A DNA stretch of 64,000 nucleotides, taken from Silene latifolia (lineage: Eukaryota > Streptophyta > Magnoliopsida > Caryophyllales > Caryophyllaceae). Location of the stretch: contig NC_133526.1 in the NCBI RefSeq assembly GCF_048544455.1, positions 11,362,001 through 11,426,000 on the forward strand, in the 5' to 3' direction. Below are positions 12,012 through 24,113 of this stretch, in pieces (the first letter of the stretch is position 1; each line of letters starts with the position of its first letter). The position numbers and the translations under genes are program-made. Under the pieces are notes generated by a model, which was given only the letters and a program-made list of their open reading frames with translations, searched no databases and was not told where the DNA came from.

Positions 12012-13002
12012 TGTGGGTTAATATCCGTATACTACCCTTTAATTGTAGGATTATAACGCAAAATTCATATGTAGTTTATAGTCATAAAACGAAAAACATG
12101 ATGAAAACGATAAAGATGTAGAAATAACCTTCGGTCCTAGTGCAAAAGGCAATGAGAGATCAAGTAAGATCTCCTCCTAATCGTTGCACCCAAGATGTCC
12201 GAGTAATGCCCTTGTGCTAGAGATAATCCCCTAATTGCCTTGCAATATCGAGGGGATTGTATTGTGAGTTTGTGTTGGATGAGAGATCCGGAGTTTTTGG
12301 AGGCACAATTCCCAAAACCCTAATTATTTTTGTCAAATGAATATTAGGTTAGACAAAGAGGAGAAGCTCTCCTTTTGTCCTTGTGTGTCTCGGCCAAACC
12401 GAGTGAGAGGAGCCCAAACGGGCTTTTCATTTTCTCTTCACTTAAACTTGCGGTCCGGTCCATAGCTTACTAAATGTATACGACGCGGTTTCATTATAAA
12501 CTGTTATCGGTTATCGGAAATTAAGGCATCAACTAATAATACGGGTTAGTTGAATTATTAATACATGTCCGACAAAACAGTATTGTATAATTATATTCAA
12601 TACACATTTAATTAAATATAAAACGTTTATATTCAATTTTACGAATTAACTGATTAATTCGCCTTTAGCCCATGATATTTAATCCGTATTAAATATAAGA
12701 TCTCAACATCACATTTTGACTAATTTATTAGTCAAATAACTCAGACTAACTGGTTAGTCAAATTTGGCATCTACATGACTGTATTTTCATACCGTCACAT
12801 CACTCAAGACGTATCCTATAGGTGTGACTTTTAGGGACCAGTTGATTACCGCCATCTGTATGACAATAACGTCAAACTTATCTAGCAAGCCAATCGTTAT
12901 TGATAAACGTGGATCAACTGATTATGATACAAAGTATACCCTTTGATCCTTTTAGAGGTTTATAAGTCCTTGCACTAACTGTTAAGGACACCAACCCCAA
13001 CA
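12012..13002 (-). repeat. Copia A 5' LTR
   Basis: Right-hand copy of the 991-bp LTR, TGTGGG...CCAACA, followed directly by the target duplication AGAAG. Its near-identity with 4141-5130 marks a recent insertion. Confidence 0.95.
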
Positions 13003-13188
13003 AGAAGACCTCCAAATACATTTGATACATGCAAACCGCAGAATGACAATAGCAAAGTGTAGTTACGCTATTGCGAAAAGAACGTAGAAAGACGAGATGA
13101 ATAGCAAAACGACGAAGTCTATGACATGGAAAAGGTTTTTACTTTCTTGCAGGTACACACTAGATAAGTAATCACAATGTAATTATAT

Positions 13189-13311
13189 ACCGAAGATGTC
13201 TTAGTTTAGTGGTTAAAACAGAGGTATTGTGGACAATAGGTCTCAGGTTCGAATCCCCCATCCCCTTTATTGTAATGCGACTAAGTGCGCGCTTTATTAG
13301 ACAAAAAAAAA
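13189..13311 (+). mobile_element. tRNA-derived SINE (123 bp)
   Basis: A tRNA-like head carries an A-box-like TTAGTTTAGTGGTTAA and a perfect B box GGTTCGAATCC (13246-13256), followed by a short unrelated body and a terminal A tract. A 10-bp target duplication GTAATTATAT flanks it (13179-13188 and 13312-13321). The duplication and A tail show that it is a retroposed SINE and not a tRNA gene. Confidence 0.85.
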
Positions 13312-13321
13312 GTAATTATAT

Positions 13322-14237
13322 GAGAAAGTCGCACGTAAAACCGTTCGTATAAAACCAATAAATGAAACTTACTATGAATAGTTACTTAAGGATAGTTAAG
13401 CCAATTACTTAATTGTCTTACACTAATGCTTGTGTAAAACCGCCTTATACAAATGTTAGTGTAAAAATAAAGGAAAAAATCAACTTAATATACAGATTGG
13501 CAGAAGTTTTGATTAAAGTTGTAAAGGGATTAAAGTTGTAAAGGGGATGAACTGAACTTGGTCTTTTTTTTCCGCTTTCGCCGGATATATTCGTGTTAAG
13601 GTTAAAATGGGTTAAGTAATATCCTATTTGTATAGATAGGATAAATATCTTGTAATTGCTGAAATATTTTACTTTTGTCTTATTTAATATATTTGACCCG
13701 TCTTAAGTTTAAGAGTTAAGACGGATATTTCACGGATGCTTCACATGAATTTGCACTTCCTGCCTCAACCAAACGACCCCTTATATGACACAATTCAAGT
13801 AGAGTGATACTTGACTCGTTTTAATGTTAACACGAATACATTCGTCTCAAGGAAGATGCATTGAATAGAAGAAAATAGTAATCATAATTCATATATAGAG
13901 AGAAGAATAAACAATACTCCGTATAAAAGACAGTGGAAAAGACTGCAAGAGAATCAAGGTTGTTTAATAACTCCAAAAAGGATTACATAAGATTGCAGAT
14001 TTTATGTTATGTTGATTTAATTTGAATATTTGATTCCTTAGTATTTTCCCATTTTCCAACCATATCAAATCCTTTCATCATCTTCTCTCTTTTGTTTTTG
14101 TTTGTTTGTTTGTTTTCAAGTCTTCTTTTCTTCAAATGCATTTATGACAAATGTGGAAGTGTAGTGCATCAGTTTTTGTTTCTAGTATCTCTATATTAAA
14201 CACATACATAAATACATAAATAAATAGGTGGGTGTTA

Positions 14238-14316
<79 letters not shown>

Positions 14317-14364
14317 TTATTATTACTTATTTTGTGTGAAGAGAGAAAAATTAAGAAGTTGAGG
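13322..14364 (+). promoter_or_regulatory. Upstream region of the response regulator gene
   Basis: No gene seen. Two AGATT motifs, the core recognised by type-B response regulators, lie at 13990-13994 and 13997-14001; cytokinin induction of type-A genes through such sites is established for the family, but two short motifs are weak evidence. A T-rich stretch (14040-14130) precedes a long TTA microsatellite that ends about 45 bp before the start codon. Confidence 0.35.
14238..14330. repeat. (TTA/ATT)n microsatellite in the 5' leader
   Basis: An almost pure trinucleotide run of roughly 28 units, ending with two interrupted TTATTACTTA segments, sits just upstream of the response regulator ATG at 14365. 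It probably lies within the transcribed leader, though the transcription start is not visible. Confidence 0.9.
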
Positions 14365-17300
14365 ATGAATGGTGAAGGAACTTCATCTTGTTGTTGTCAT
14401 GGATTATTAACAACAAATAATGATGAAATGCATGTATTAGCTGTGGATGATAATCTTATTGACCGGAAACTCGTTGAGAAGTTGCTCATTAAATCCGCTT
14501 GCAAAGGTAAAAATTGTCTCTTATTACATTGTCGTCTTCTATTTTCTTTCCGTCACTTATATATGACCGTCTCACCGAAATTAAAGATTTTGTACGTCGA
14601 AACCAAAATACTTGTGTTTAGGTTAAACTATTAATGTTATGTAATTTATTTTGCACATGAATCTTTGATGAGATTGTTTACTGAATATGATATGAGTTAA
14701 GGGTTTGTCCTTTTATTTTGTTTTTGTTACAATGTTTTTGAATATGAATATTGGATGAGATTTTTCCGTATTGTAGGAATTGAAAGTTTATGAACTGAGA
14801 TTACAAAAGTACAATTTAAAATTAATTTTCCCAACTTATAGTTAGGATCGGATCATACAAAATTTACTACTCGGTGTCTCTGTATATAGCGAATTTAAAT
14901 TAATGATCCAATGACTAAATTTAAGGTAAATCTTGCTCAGACCAATTTAATTCTAAGAAACAGATTGCAATCAATAGACTTATGAAGACATGCACCTCGT
15001 AGTTTGTTCATGAGAAAAAGGATTACGCATGGATCTGATGTATTATCTCAAACCCTTTTAGTTATTGAGCATATATGTATTTTTTCTGAGCATATTTGAA
15101 TTTTTATGTATAGTTTTTGAGCAATATTGTATATTTTTAGTTTAATGTTTAAAGTGAACGTGCTCAAAAACTTTATACTAAACTCATATAATATTTAGAG
15201 CAAAACTCAAAAAAATTTAGAATAAAACTCAAAAAATACACAAGACAAAAAAGGTAACATTTAATGGTACAACAATGAACAAACTATACATAAAAATTCT
15301 TTAGTTGTTTTAACTCTTGTTATATTTTTTCAAGCATAATTTCTCTCATATTTATGGTATTTGTCCAAAACAAAACGTAAAAAAAATGATTATCGGAGGG
15401 CCGGAGCCGGAGGGGTAGCGGGTGCTTGTTGGTAATGTGTATAGTAGGAATGGGGCTATAACGATCTTATACGGACTATAGTCCTCGTAGTGTACTCCTG
15501 TTCTAATTATTTGTCTGCCTTTTCAATTCTTAATAAGAGATATTTTCCTTTAATTAAAGACAAACAAATAATTGAGACGGAAGGAGTACTACATTAATTA
15601 ATGTATGAGTGATTCATGAAAACTATGTATTATCCAACACAAAACTCAAATACAGCTTATAATTGTGTTTTAAGGGTGGTAAAAAACAATGCATGTAATT
15701 GTCTTGTTCTAATACTCCGTAGCTTTCTTTTATCCTCATTGAAATCTTTCTCATGACTTTTGGTTATATCTTATTGGAACAGAAAGTCGATCAATAATAA
15801 TTATTATATGGAGTCAAATAGGAGTAATTTGTAGGTTGGTTGTGAAATTGAAAAATTAGTTTAGTTAGTAGTATCATAAAGGAATAAACCTTTATATGCC
15901 CTTCTCGTGTGGCATAGTGTCTTACATGTTCTTCAATCTAGGAATACTACTATTTGCTACTCATACTTTGCCTTTATTTAAAGGAAAATGATAAATACAG
16001 TCCTTGCTGTATTTAAAGTGCCAAAAAAGGAATGAAAACCTTAAATCAAGCATTAATGACATCAATTTACGCGTAATTATGTTTTAAATTCCTAATTTAA
16101 TTCCATTTTAAAAAGTAATTTAGTTCTTAAATACAACCCTTGTATTTATGATTACCGTTAATTAAATAATTGTTGGTCAAATTAAGATCAATAACATAGT
16201 GCTATTTAGATCCCAATTTCCCAACAAAATCTATTTGGGAATAGGAATATCAAATTCCTATGCATGGTTGACTTTGTTTAGTAGATACTAGCTAGGTACT
16301 CCATCTATGTCAATTGATATCATTTGCTTTTATTGAACATTATTATTCCTAAAAAAATGAGAATCTTTAAAATAATTTTCAATACATAATATAGAATATA
16401 GTCACGAGGGATCTTGTTTGATTCGTCCAAATGAATACATTAAGGGGGTGTTTGATTGGAGCTTTTGGAATGGATTGGAATGGATACAGGCCATTCCAAT
16501 GTTTGGTTGGAGCATTTTGGAATGGAGTTAGATACCTGATGGATTCTAACTCCATTCCAACCCCTTGAATCTCATACCCATCTCTCTCCCCAAGTTTCCA
16601 ACTCCATTCCACCAAACACATTATTATTCTCATACTCGCATTGAACCAAACAACTTTAAACATGTATGGGGTTCTAACTCCATACCTCCTTGGAGTTAGA
16701 ATCCATTTCATTCCACACATAATGTTTGAACCAAACGCCCCCTAAAAATATTAAAGTTTTATAATTTTTACACCTACCTAAGTAAAGATATTTACGAAAT
16801 AAAATGAGTATCGACAAATGTGCAAACGGCAAATGATAACAATTAACTGAGTCAAAGATAGTACAATTTACCTTGTATGCTTATTTTTCAATTTTAGAAC
16901 GATGTAATTAGGTTGGATTCAAATTAAGTCTTTTCAAAATGATGGATTCATAGACCCCTTGTGAAACACAAAACCTCCAGAGATACGGTTTCTCAATAGC
17001 GTTATTGAGAAACCTCTCACATAATGGGGTGAGGGATCCACTGAATTTTTTTTTCCCAGCTAGCTGTATCAACAATCAGCGATACATTAGAGATTATTCA
17101 GAAGCGTTTTATTTTAATATTAGCGATTATATTTTAGACTTTAGAGAAGTTGAAGTTAATTTGATTGATATAGTTAGTATTTTGTCAATTTTGGTATCGA
17201 TTGTAGATGTTGGATTCAAATTAAATACTAATATGGAGTAGAATAAAAGTGGTTAAATATAAAAACACTTTTGACTACATACAGTAACTACAGCTGAGAA

Positions 17301-17914
17301 TGCAATGAAGGCCTTAGAGTACTTGGGATTAGGAGACAATCAACAAAATAACTCCAAGGCAAGTTATACATACATACATCTGGTTTCATTTCTTTTAACA
17401 TTTTGGTGATTATTTACTACTCAATTTGTGATATTATTCACTAATTCACATAAAATAACGTTTTTGATTATTGTTTATTGAGTAGCAGGTTATGAAGGTT
17501 AACCTAATACTAACCGATTACTGCATGCCTGGAATGACTGGTTATGATCTACTTAAAAAGATTAAGGTACTACATACATACGCATTAATCACACTATTAT
17601 TGCTTATATATACAATGGTGAATTCATCCATTTGATCGATCGAGTATGTGGTTTATGCATGCAGGAATCATCGGATATGAGGGAAGTTCCAGTCGTTATA
17701 ATGTCGTCCGAGAATGTACCAACAAGAATTAAACAGTAATCATCCTCACTCGTGATTTCCTTCTTGTTTTCTATAAAAGAACGAAGTTATACATATTACA
17801 AAAATGTGGTGCAGGTGCATGGAAGAAGGGGCTAAAATGTTCATGCTGAAGCCACTTAAACTATCAGATATCAACAAATTGAGGTGTCAACTGATGCACT
17901 GCTCCAAACATTAA
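14365..17914 (+). CDS. Type-A cytokinin response regulator (ARR16/17-like), 5 exons
   Basis: A single receiver domain that accepts phosphate from histidine phosphotransfer proteins and dampens cytokinin signalling. Exons: 14365-14506, 17285-17358, 17489-17566, 17665-17735, 17815-17914, giving 154 aa. Receiver landmarks are all present: the acidic pair D28-D29 (LAVDDN), phospho-acceptor D82 (LTDYCMPG), the Ser pair in VVIMSSEN and K134 (MLKPLK). The protein ends about 20 residues after the receiver domain, with no DNA-binding region, which makes it type-A and resembles the short ARR16/17 group. The intron 2 donor is GC (AAG|GCAAGT); the others are GT. ATG 14365 was chosen because upstream in-frame sequence lacks an ATG. 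Intron 1 (2.8 kb) contains MITEs. No clear AATAAA was seen; Copia D begins 216 bp past the stop. Confidence 0.93.
15495..15586. mobile_element. Stowaway MITE (92 bp) in response regulator intron 1
   Basis: The ends CTCCTGTTCTAATTATTTGTC and GACAAACAAATAATTGAGACGGAAGGAG fold on each other, and TA flanks both sides (15493-15494, 15587-15588). The size and termini are those of a small Tc1/mariner-derived MITE. Confidence 0.75.
16444..16742. mobile_element. PIF/Harbinger-type (Tourist-like) MITE, 299 bp, in intron 1
   Basis: Termini GGGGGTGTTTGATT and AACCAAACGCCCCC form the inverted repeats. TAA flanks both ends (16441-16443, 16743-16745), the 3-bp TWA duplication of Harbinger elements. The body consists of repeated GGAATGGA/TCCATTCC motifs. 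Confidence 0.8.
16972..17045 (+). repeat. Palindrome-centred dispersed repeat, copy 1
   Basis: Centred on a 28-bp palindrome (16987-17014, GGTTTCTCAATAGC/GTTATTGAGAAACC with one mismatch), followed by CTCTCACATAATGGGGTGAGGG. The same unit occurs in opposite orientation at 39366-39452 in the MES promoter. It may be the end of an unnamed MITE family. Confidence 0.55.
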
Positions 17915-18157
17915 CGAAACGACTGCTTTTGATAATAAGCTTCTAAGAAAATTGGGATGGTAGATTGGTAGCTACGGAGTATCATTTTTTCTGTCGCTAA
18001 CGACGACTTATTTATTTAGTTTTCCACTTTCAAGAATGTCACACTTGTAATGACTAATGATCATCGCGATAATTAACCCCTTTCTTTGCTTATGTCTAAG
18101 AAAATTAGAAAATTGGTGAGAATGGCAAAGTATTGAATAATATCGTAACAATATTAT

Positions 18158-21100
18158 TCAATACTCCCCCTCAAGTTGGAGCACTTGGTAGACCAATGCC
18201 CAACTTGGACCGTAGATAACGAAATGCATCACCCCCAAGCGCCTTTGTAAAAATATCAGCAATCTGCTCTTTACTTCGTATATGTGACGTTGAAATTGTT
18301 TTGTTGACGAGGTGATGACGTATGAAATGACAGTCAATTTCAATGTGCTTTGTACGGTCATGAAAAACTGGATTTTTGGCAATGTGTAATGCCGCTTTGT
18401 TATCACAGAAAACTTCAATTGGACCCGTATGATTAATACCGAGTGACTTAAGTAAAGATTTCAGCCATATTACTTCACTAGTCACGCCAGCTAGTGCTCT
18501 ATATTCCGCCTCGGCTGTTGATTTTGCCACCGTAAATGCATTTTTCGTGCCTTCCATGAGATGGGTGACTCCCCCAAAGATACAAAATAACTTTGTTATG
18601 GATCTTCTCGACAATGGGCATGTTGCGAAATCCGAGTCCGAGTATCCACGCAACATTAAATCACAATTTCTTTCTATTATGATCCCCTCTCCTGGACTTC
18701 CCTTTATATAACGAATAGTACGAAAAACCGCATCTAAATGCTCTTTTCTGGGGGCATGTACGAATCGGGACAATATGTGTCTGCTGCGTACACTAAATCT
18801 GGTCTCGTGATAGTCAAATAAATGAGTCGTCCCACTAAACGTCTATACTTCATGGGGTCCTTCAGTATGTATCCGTCTGCTAATGCCAATTGGTGATTGG
18901 GTTGGATAGGAGTTTCGACTGGCTTCGCTCCTTCCAAACCCGCTTCCTTTATAATTTCTAAAGCGTACTTTCTTTGGCTGAGGAACAATCCTTTAGACCC
19001 GGTGGCAACCTCGATTCCTAAGAAGTACTTAAGTCTTCCTAGGTCCTTAATACCAAAACTTTTGTCAAGAAAAAGCTTGAGACGGTTACTTGCTTCCTCA
19101 TTATTACTCACAATTATCATATCGTCAACGTAAACCAAAATCCCAAGAAAAACATCGTTTTTATTGTAAGTAAATAATGAGTAGTCAGCCATAGATTGAA
19201 CAAAACCATACCTTGTCAAGGAATCTGTCAACTTAGCAAACCAATTTCGTGAAGCTTGCTTTAGCCCATATAAAGACTTCATTAGCTTACATACTTTAGT
19301 CGATCCCCCTTTGTCGAAGCCAGGTGGTATTCTCATATAGACCTCCTCATTTAAATCCCCGTGTAAGAAGGCATTATTAACATCTAATTGAGTGATAGAC
19401 CATCCTTTTGACACGGCCACAGCAAGCAAACAACGAACACTTGTCATTTTAGCAACCGGAGCGAAAGTTTCATGATAGTCCACGCCTTCAATTTGGGTGT
19501 AACCTTGCGCGACTAACCTTGCTTTATATCGTTCAATGGTTCCATCCGCCTTATACTTCACCTTGTAAACCCATCGGCATCCAATAGGTCTTTTTCCTTT
19601 TGGTAGATCAACTATCTGCCACGTCCCATTCATCTCAAGGGCCTCAAACTCTTTGGACATTGCCTGTCTCCATTCATATGTTTGAGCAGCTTCTTGATAG
19701 TCGCGTGGCTCTTTTATCGTATCTACTTTTGCTAAGTAACTCCTGTAATTGTTAGAAAAACAATTGGTAGTGACATAATTGGAAATTGGATAACGAGTAC
19801 CTTTCCTTGTGGATGTTGATTGAATCGAGTGAGCACTTGCAGCGGGGTCTATGATACGGGTCGACTTACAAACATAGTCTTTCTTCCAATATGGTTCAAA
19901 CTTTTCGCTCCCACCATTTCATTTACTTCACTCGTCACAACATCGGTGCCCCCTGTTTCCATTTCCTCTGCCATGTCATTTTCAATTATTTGGTCATTAT
20001 TACCATTTTCTTCTTCATCATGAATATGTTCATGATTAGCATTCTGGTCATCACTATTATGTGCATCATCTACGTAAATATGGGAATCAGTGGGACTTGC
20101 TTGTCGTGCTTTATTTTTGTCGATCGACTCACAATCAGAAAAGGGAAAAACGTGCTCGTAAAATATCACATCTCTCGACTCAAATAACTGTTTTGTTTTT
20201 AAGTCATAAAGTTTCCACCCCTTTTTACTATGTGGGTATCCTACAAAAATGCATCTTTTCCCTCGTTCTTTAAATTTGTCTTTGGGTTTGTCTTTATTGT
20301 GAGCATAGCATATACTTCCAAAAACTCGAATATTATCAAGTCGTTTTCCATGTAAAACTTCATAGGGAGTCAAGCCATTGAGTACTCGAGTGGGTGTTCT
20401 ATTTATTAAGTACGCAGCGGTTAGAACACATTCTCCCCAAAATTCAATAGGTAAATTGCTTTGAAAACAAAGAGCCCTCGCCTTTTCTAAGATATGTCTA
20501 TGCTTCCTTTCCACCCTACCATTTTGTTGTGGGGTGTCTGTATTACTGGTCTGAAAAACTATCCCGTGTTCATTGTAGTAGTCTTTCATAATACCCGAGA
20601 GAAATTCGGTTCCATTGTCACTTTGTACTATTTTAACCTCTTTCCCAAATTGTGTTTTTGTCATTTTACAAAAGTTCATCATAAGCTGACTCACTTCTCC
20701 CCTATCGCGCATCAGGTGAACCCAAACGCTCCTACTTCGGTCATCAACAACAGAGAGAAAATAGTGTGCCCCCGACAAACTTTTAGTATGGTACGGTCCC
20801 CAAATATCACAATGTATGAGGGCAAATAATTCAACTTCTCTTATTATTGGGTTTAAAAACGGCCGAGTTTGTTTGGCCCGACAACATGGGTCGCAAATAT
20901 CACGAGAATTCCATGACAAATTAAAACCAACTAAGCTTGAGAAAAGAGGTAAAATACTAGACGATGGATGTCCGAGTCTTTTGTGCCAAAGTCGCGCATC
21001 ACCATCTGTACTTGCTCTTGCCACAATGTTCTCACGTCCTCCTTGAAAATAATAGACCCCATCGCTGTGCTCACCCCGTCCAATCTTCATCCTCGTAGAT

Positions 21101-21666
21101 TGGTCCTGTATAACACAATGATCGGTATAAAAAGTCACGACACAATTGTTTTCTTTAATCAATTGTTGGATAGAAATTAAGTCACAAGTTAAAGACGGTA
21201 CAAAAAGTACGTCTTTAAGAATAAAGTTTTCATTTAATTTCACACTCCCATGCTCATGCGCTAATATTTGTGACCCATCAGGTAAGCCAACAGTGGAGTT
21301 TCCGCCACGCCATATATTGTCGAGCAAATCGCGTCGTCCCGTCATATGATGCGATGCTCCACTATCAAGCAACCAATTACCAAAAGATTTATTATCCATA
21401 CCTGTTTGGGATTTATGACTACCTGCGGCCTTTGCATTTAACAGGCCCCTCAGCTGGACTACTTCCTCCGGCGTGAATTCCTGTTTCTGCGAATCACTGT
21501 CATTTACCATCGCAGCATTGACTCGTTGGTGACGGTCACCACAGCCTCTTCCTCTGCCTTCCTCAATTCCTGGTTTCTTAACGGTACTCTCGACAAAGCT
21601 CATTTTATTTTTGGCGTCGAGACCGTTCCGCACCGCATCTGCCCATAACTCAGAATTAATCTCCAT
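18158..21666 (-). pseudogene. Copia D pol region (protease-integrase-RT-RNase H), broken
   Basis: Right to left: a short gag start (MEINSELWADAVRNGLDAKN); protease WLLDSGASHHM; integrase zinc site (HKRLGHP ... CDPCCRAKQ); catalytic core (IHCDIWGP, QSDNGTEF, PQQNGRVERKHRHI); then RT with YVDD (18734-19660) and RNase H (KSTAEAEYRAL, DNKAALHIAKNPVFHDRTKHIEID) down to about 18171. Most domains remain legible, but the region is split into at least three frames. Confidence 0.9.
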
Positions 21667-21883
21667 TAAAAATGGTTTGAGTTAATGTCAAACTTGGGCA
21701 ATAACTTGGATGCAGGTACAATCGTGAGGATGGTTGGATTTGCTCTACTTTGTTATCATTCTTTTTAATTCCATTTCCCTGTGTCATTGTGTTATCGTTT
21801 CTTTTTTTTTTTTTTTTTTGTATTTAGAAATTTATGCGTGAAAGGAAATAAATGCCAGGATCGAGATTAGTGCTCTGATGCCA

Positions 21884-22102
21884 TGACAAACGGATGAACG
21901 CAAAGAACTGGGGAAGATTTTGATTATTATTGAAGATGAATCATCATGAGGATACAAGATAAACTTATATACTAGTTTACAGAAGATACGATCCTAATTA
22001 TTTGCCTATAAATAAAAGATTATTTACATAAGTAGCACATATATATTATACACCGAATATTGCCACAATATCGGAATAATATCGTAACAATATTATTCAA
22101 TA
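21884..22102 (-). repeat. Copia D 5' LTR (219 bp)
   Basis: Starts directly after the PBS and ends in AATATTATTCAATA, followed by CAAAG. The terminal 30 bp recur at the element's left end (18131-18163). Confidence 0.75.
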
Positions 22103-22107
22103 CAAAG

Positions 22108-24113
22108 AAATAAGTATTATTCCATTTTTTTTTACTAATGAGAATTTGTTCCTTCACTTAAAGGTAGTGATTATTTTAGGTTGAAAAGTGACTATTTTTT
22201 TATTTTATAAAAAGACCACTTTTTAAAACTGGTCATTATCTAACGTATTGACTAAAACCGATTACTTTGCTAAAATTATATTGCTTATAAATTATAATAC
22301 CTTCGAGATTTTTGAACACCAACTAATAATCGAAATTCTAACACTTTTCATTCGAACTTGGTTTAGATTAAAATGCAAAATTATAAGTACATCACCTCAT
22401 TCAATTGTTAACGATATAATCTAGTATAGAGTATGACCTCTAATTCCTTACATTGAACTTTGGTTTGTTTTAATTAAGACGCCCCGTTATTAATACTTAG
22501 TTGATTAAGGTGATAAGGTCAATAATATAGCGTCTGATTAGATCATAATATATTGACACAAAGGTTATGTAGTTCACCAACAAAATCACTGGCTACGTCC
22601 ATTTGACAACGTGAAGGTCAAACCAATCCTACCAACGAAATATGATTATCTCGAGGGACAATAGAGATAACCGAAAATGATCTCAATCCGCAAAGAACTC
22701 ACCAAGAATGAAGATGACATACAAATGGTCTTATGGCTATCAAGATCTGAACAAAATCCTCTGGACTTCAAAAGAATAGAACACCAACAAATAGGAGATC
22801 AGAACAAACTAAGATTTCTTCTCACAAATCGATCCTCTTTCGTTGTGGCTCAACTTATGCATCTCTCTTAATTAACTAGGCTAACATCAAGAGCCTTCAT
22901 ATATTTTATTCCACCCTAAAATAAATAAGATACCTAGGTTTACTAGGAAACAAGGACTAAGAATTCCACTTGCTCTTCGTTCATGACATTATTATTCGTC
23001 TTTTTGGCCACTTTTCCGAGCAAATTCTCTGTGCTTTACAAAACACCCTCCTCTCCTTTTCTTCCTCCTCGGACCATGCATGGTCTATTCTTGCGTTGGG
23101 CCCTTAAGAAATGTTACTTGTGGGCTGAAAAAAAAGAATAATGGGGCAATTTTTTAGTGGGCTTTAACAAGGGATTGGGCCCATAAATTCGTACCCTCAA
23201 GGTGGATATAACCCAATATAATTTATACACTCAAATCTTAATAGTGTATGTGTTGAGGCCGATTTTAGATTTTATTGTGTTGAACGCAACTTTAGGTTTT
23301 ACTCCCTCTCATCTAGATCAAAGGTAACATGGACTCACTTTTCTCCTCACAAAAAGTGGGTTCATGTTACCTTTGGTCTGGATGGGAGGGAGTATTATTT
23401 TAGATGGGAAAATTAGAAGGATGACTTTTTCTTATGGTAAATAGGGAATGAGGATAATATAATTAGGGTTGCGAAAGTACTTTATAATTCGATATAGTAT
23501 TTGAAATTAGCATATACATAACCTCAACATGGGATAGATCGTACGTAGATAATGTTAAGGGTATGATCCCAAAAACAAGCCCTTATTACAAGAAGAGGTA
23601 CTTATGTACATTTAGAAGGACGAGAATGACAAAAGAATCTGCCGGTAAAATTCCAACAAAAGAAGGAGAAGAATCGTTCTTGATTAAGATTTAAAAAGAT
23701 AATCAAGACTTAAATCAAAAGTCTTCCCCATGCAGAAGAAAACAGTACTAGTAGTGAAAACCAAAGAAACTTCTTGTTTGAAATCAACGAGGAAAATGGA
23801 CTTCCATGCATCATGACTTGGTCACGCTTTCATATTATTATTATTATATACTTCCTTCTCTTAATTAATTAATTAATTCTTTCTTAGCTATTTAATTTAG
23901 TATTGTTCCGTGTAAAATAAAGCCCAAACACTTTGAATATTCAATGCCTTTTCCCTCCCTTTTTATAAACCAAACTCTTCCTTCGTTCTTTTCCATCCAT
24001 TCATTCATTTAAATTCTCATGATTTATTTTTATTTCTATTAAGTAAGCTCGCGAAATTATTATTATTATTATTATTATTGTTAATTTTGTAATAATAATT
24101 AACAAATTAAAGC
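22108..24113 (+). promoter_or_regulatory. Intergenic region / WRKY upstream region
   Basis: No gene recognised between Copia D and the WRKY gene. A Stowaway MITE lies at 23302-23392. A TATA box, TATAAA, lies at 23964-23969, about 145 bp before the ATG. A TTAATTAATTAATTAATT run lies near 23862 and an ATT repeat (about 24055-24080) in the leader. W-box cores (GGTCAA) near 22513 and 22616 are far upstream, so auto-regulation by WRKY factors is only a possibility. Confidence 0.45.
23302..23392. mobile_element. Stowaway MITE (91 bp)
   Basis: An almost perfect hairpin: CTCCCTCTCATCTAGATC..AAGGTAACATG pairs with CATGTTACCTTTGGTCTGGATGGGAGGGAG, and TA flanks both ends. Arms this long on a 91-bp element suggest a fairly recent insertion or a fold-back form. 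Confidence 0.8.

Larger units (their letters stand above)
4141..13002 (-). mobile_element. Copia A: complete-length Ty1/Copia LTR retrotransposon, coding region broken
   Basis: An 8.86-kb element with two LTRs of about 990 bp, a tRNA-iMet PBS, a polypurine tract and gag-protease-integrase-RT-RNase H order (Copia order) on the minus strand. It is flanked by a perfect 5-bp target duplication AGAAG (4136-4140, 13003-13007). The LTRs differ at only about seven positions by eye, so the insertion is young. The coding region is nevertheless broken in many places (about eight or more breaks). A leader of about 2 kb separates the PBS from gag. It belongs to the same family as Copia B (48469-56915). 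Lineage within Copia is uncertain; the protease uses a D-x-GCGSH form. Confidence 0.95.
18131..22102 (-). mobile_element. Copia D: short Ty1/Copia element 3' of the response regulator gene
   Basis: A minus-strand Copia element of about 4.0 kb. The right (5') LTR spans 21884-22102, with a PBS variant TGGCATCAGAGC at 21872-21883. On the left, a GAGGGGGAG polypurine tract adjoins only a 33-bp LTR-like end (18131-18163), which is itself palindromic. CAAAG occurs on both outer sides (18126-18130, 22103-22107) and looks like the target duplication. The gag region is much shorter than usual. The coding region is broken in a few places (about three). Unequal LTRs prevent age dating. Confidence 0.85.

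Noticed and set aside
13201-13260. Possible tRNA gene with good A and B boxes
   Set aside because: No full cloverleaf or acceptor pairing; the A tail and 10-bp target duplication mark a SINE.
22677-22871. 64-aa + strand frame upstream of the WRKY gene
   Set aside because: No recognisable domain, no splice partner and no clear promoter; within chance expectation for this length of spacer.
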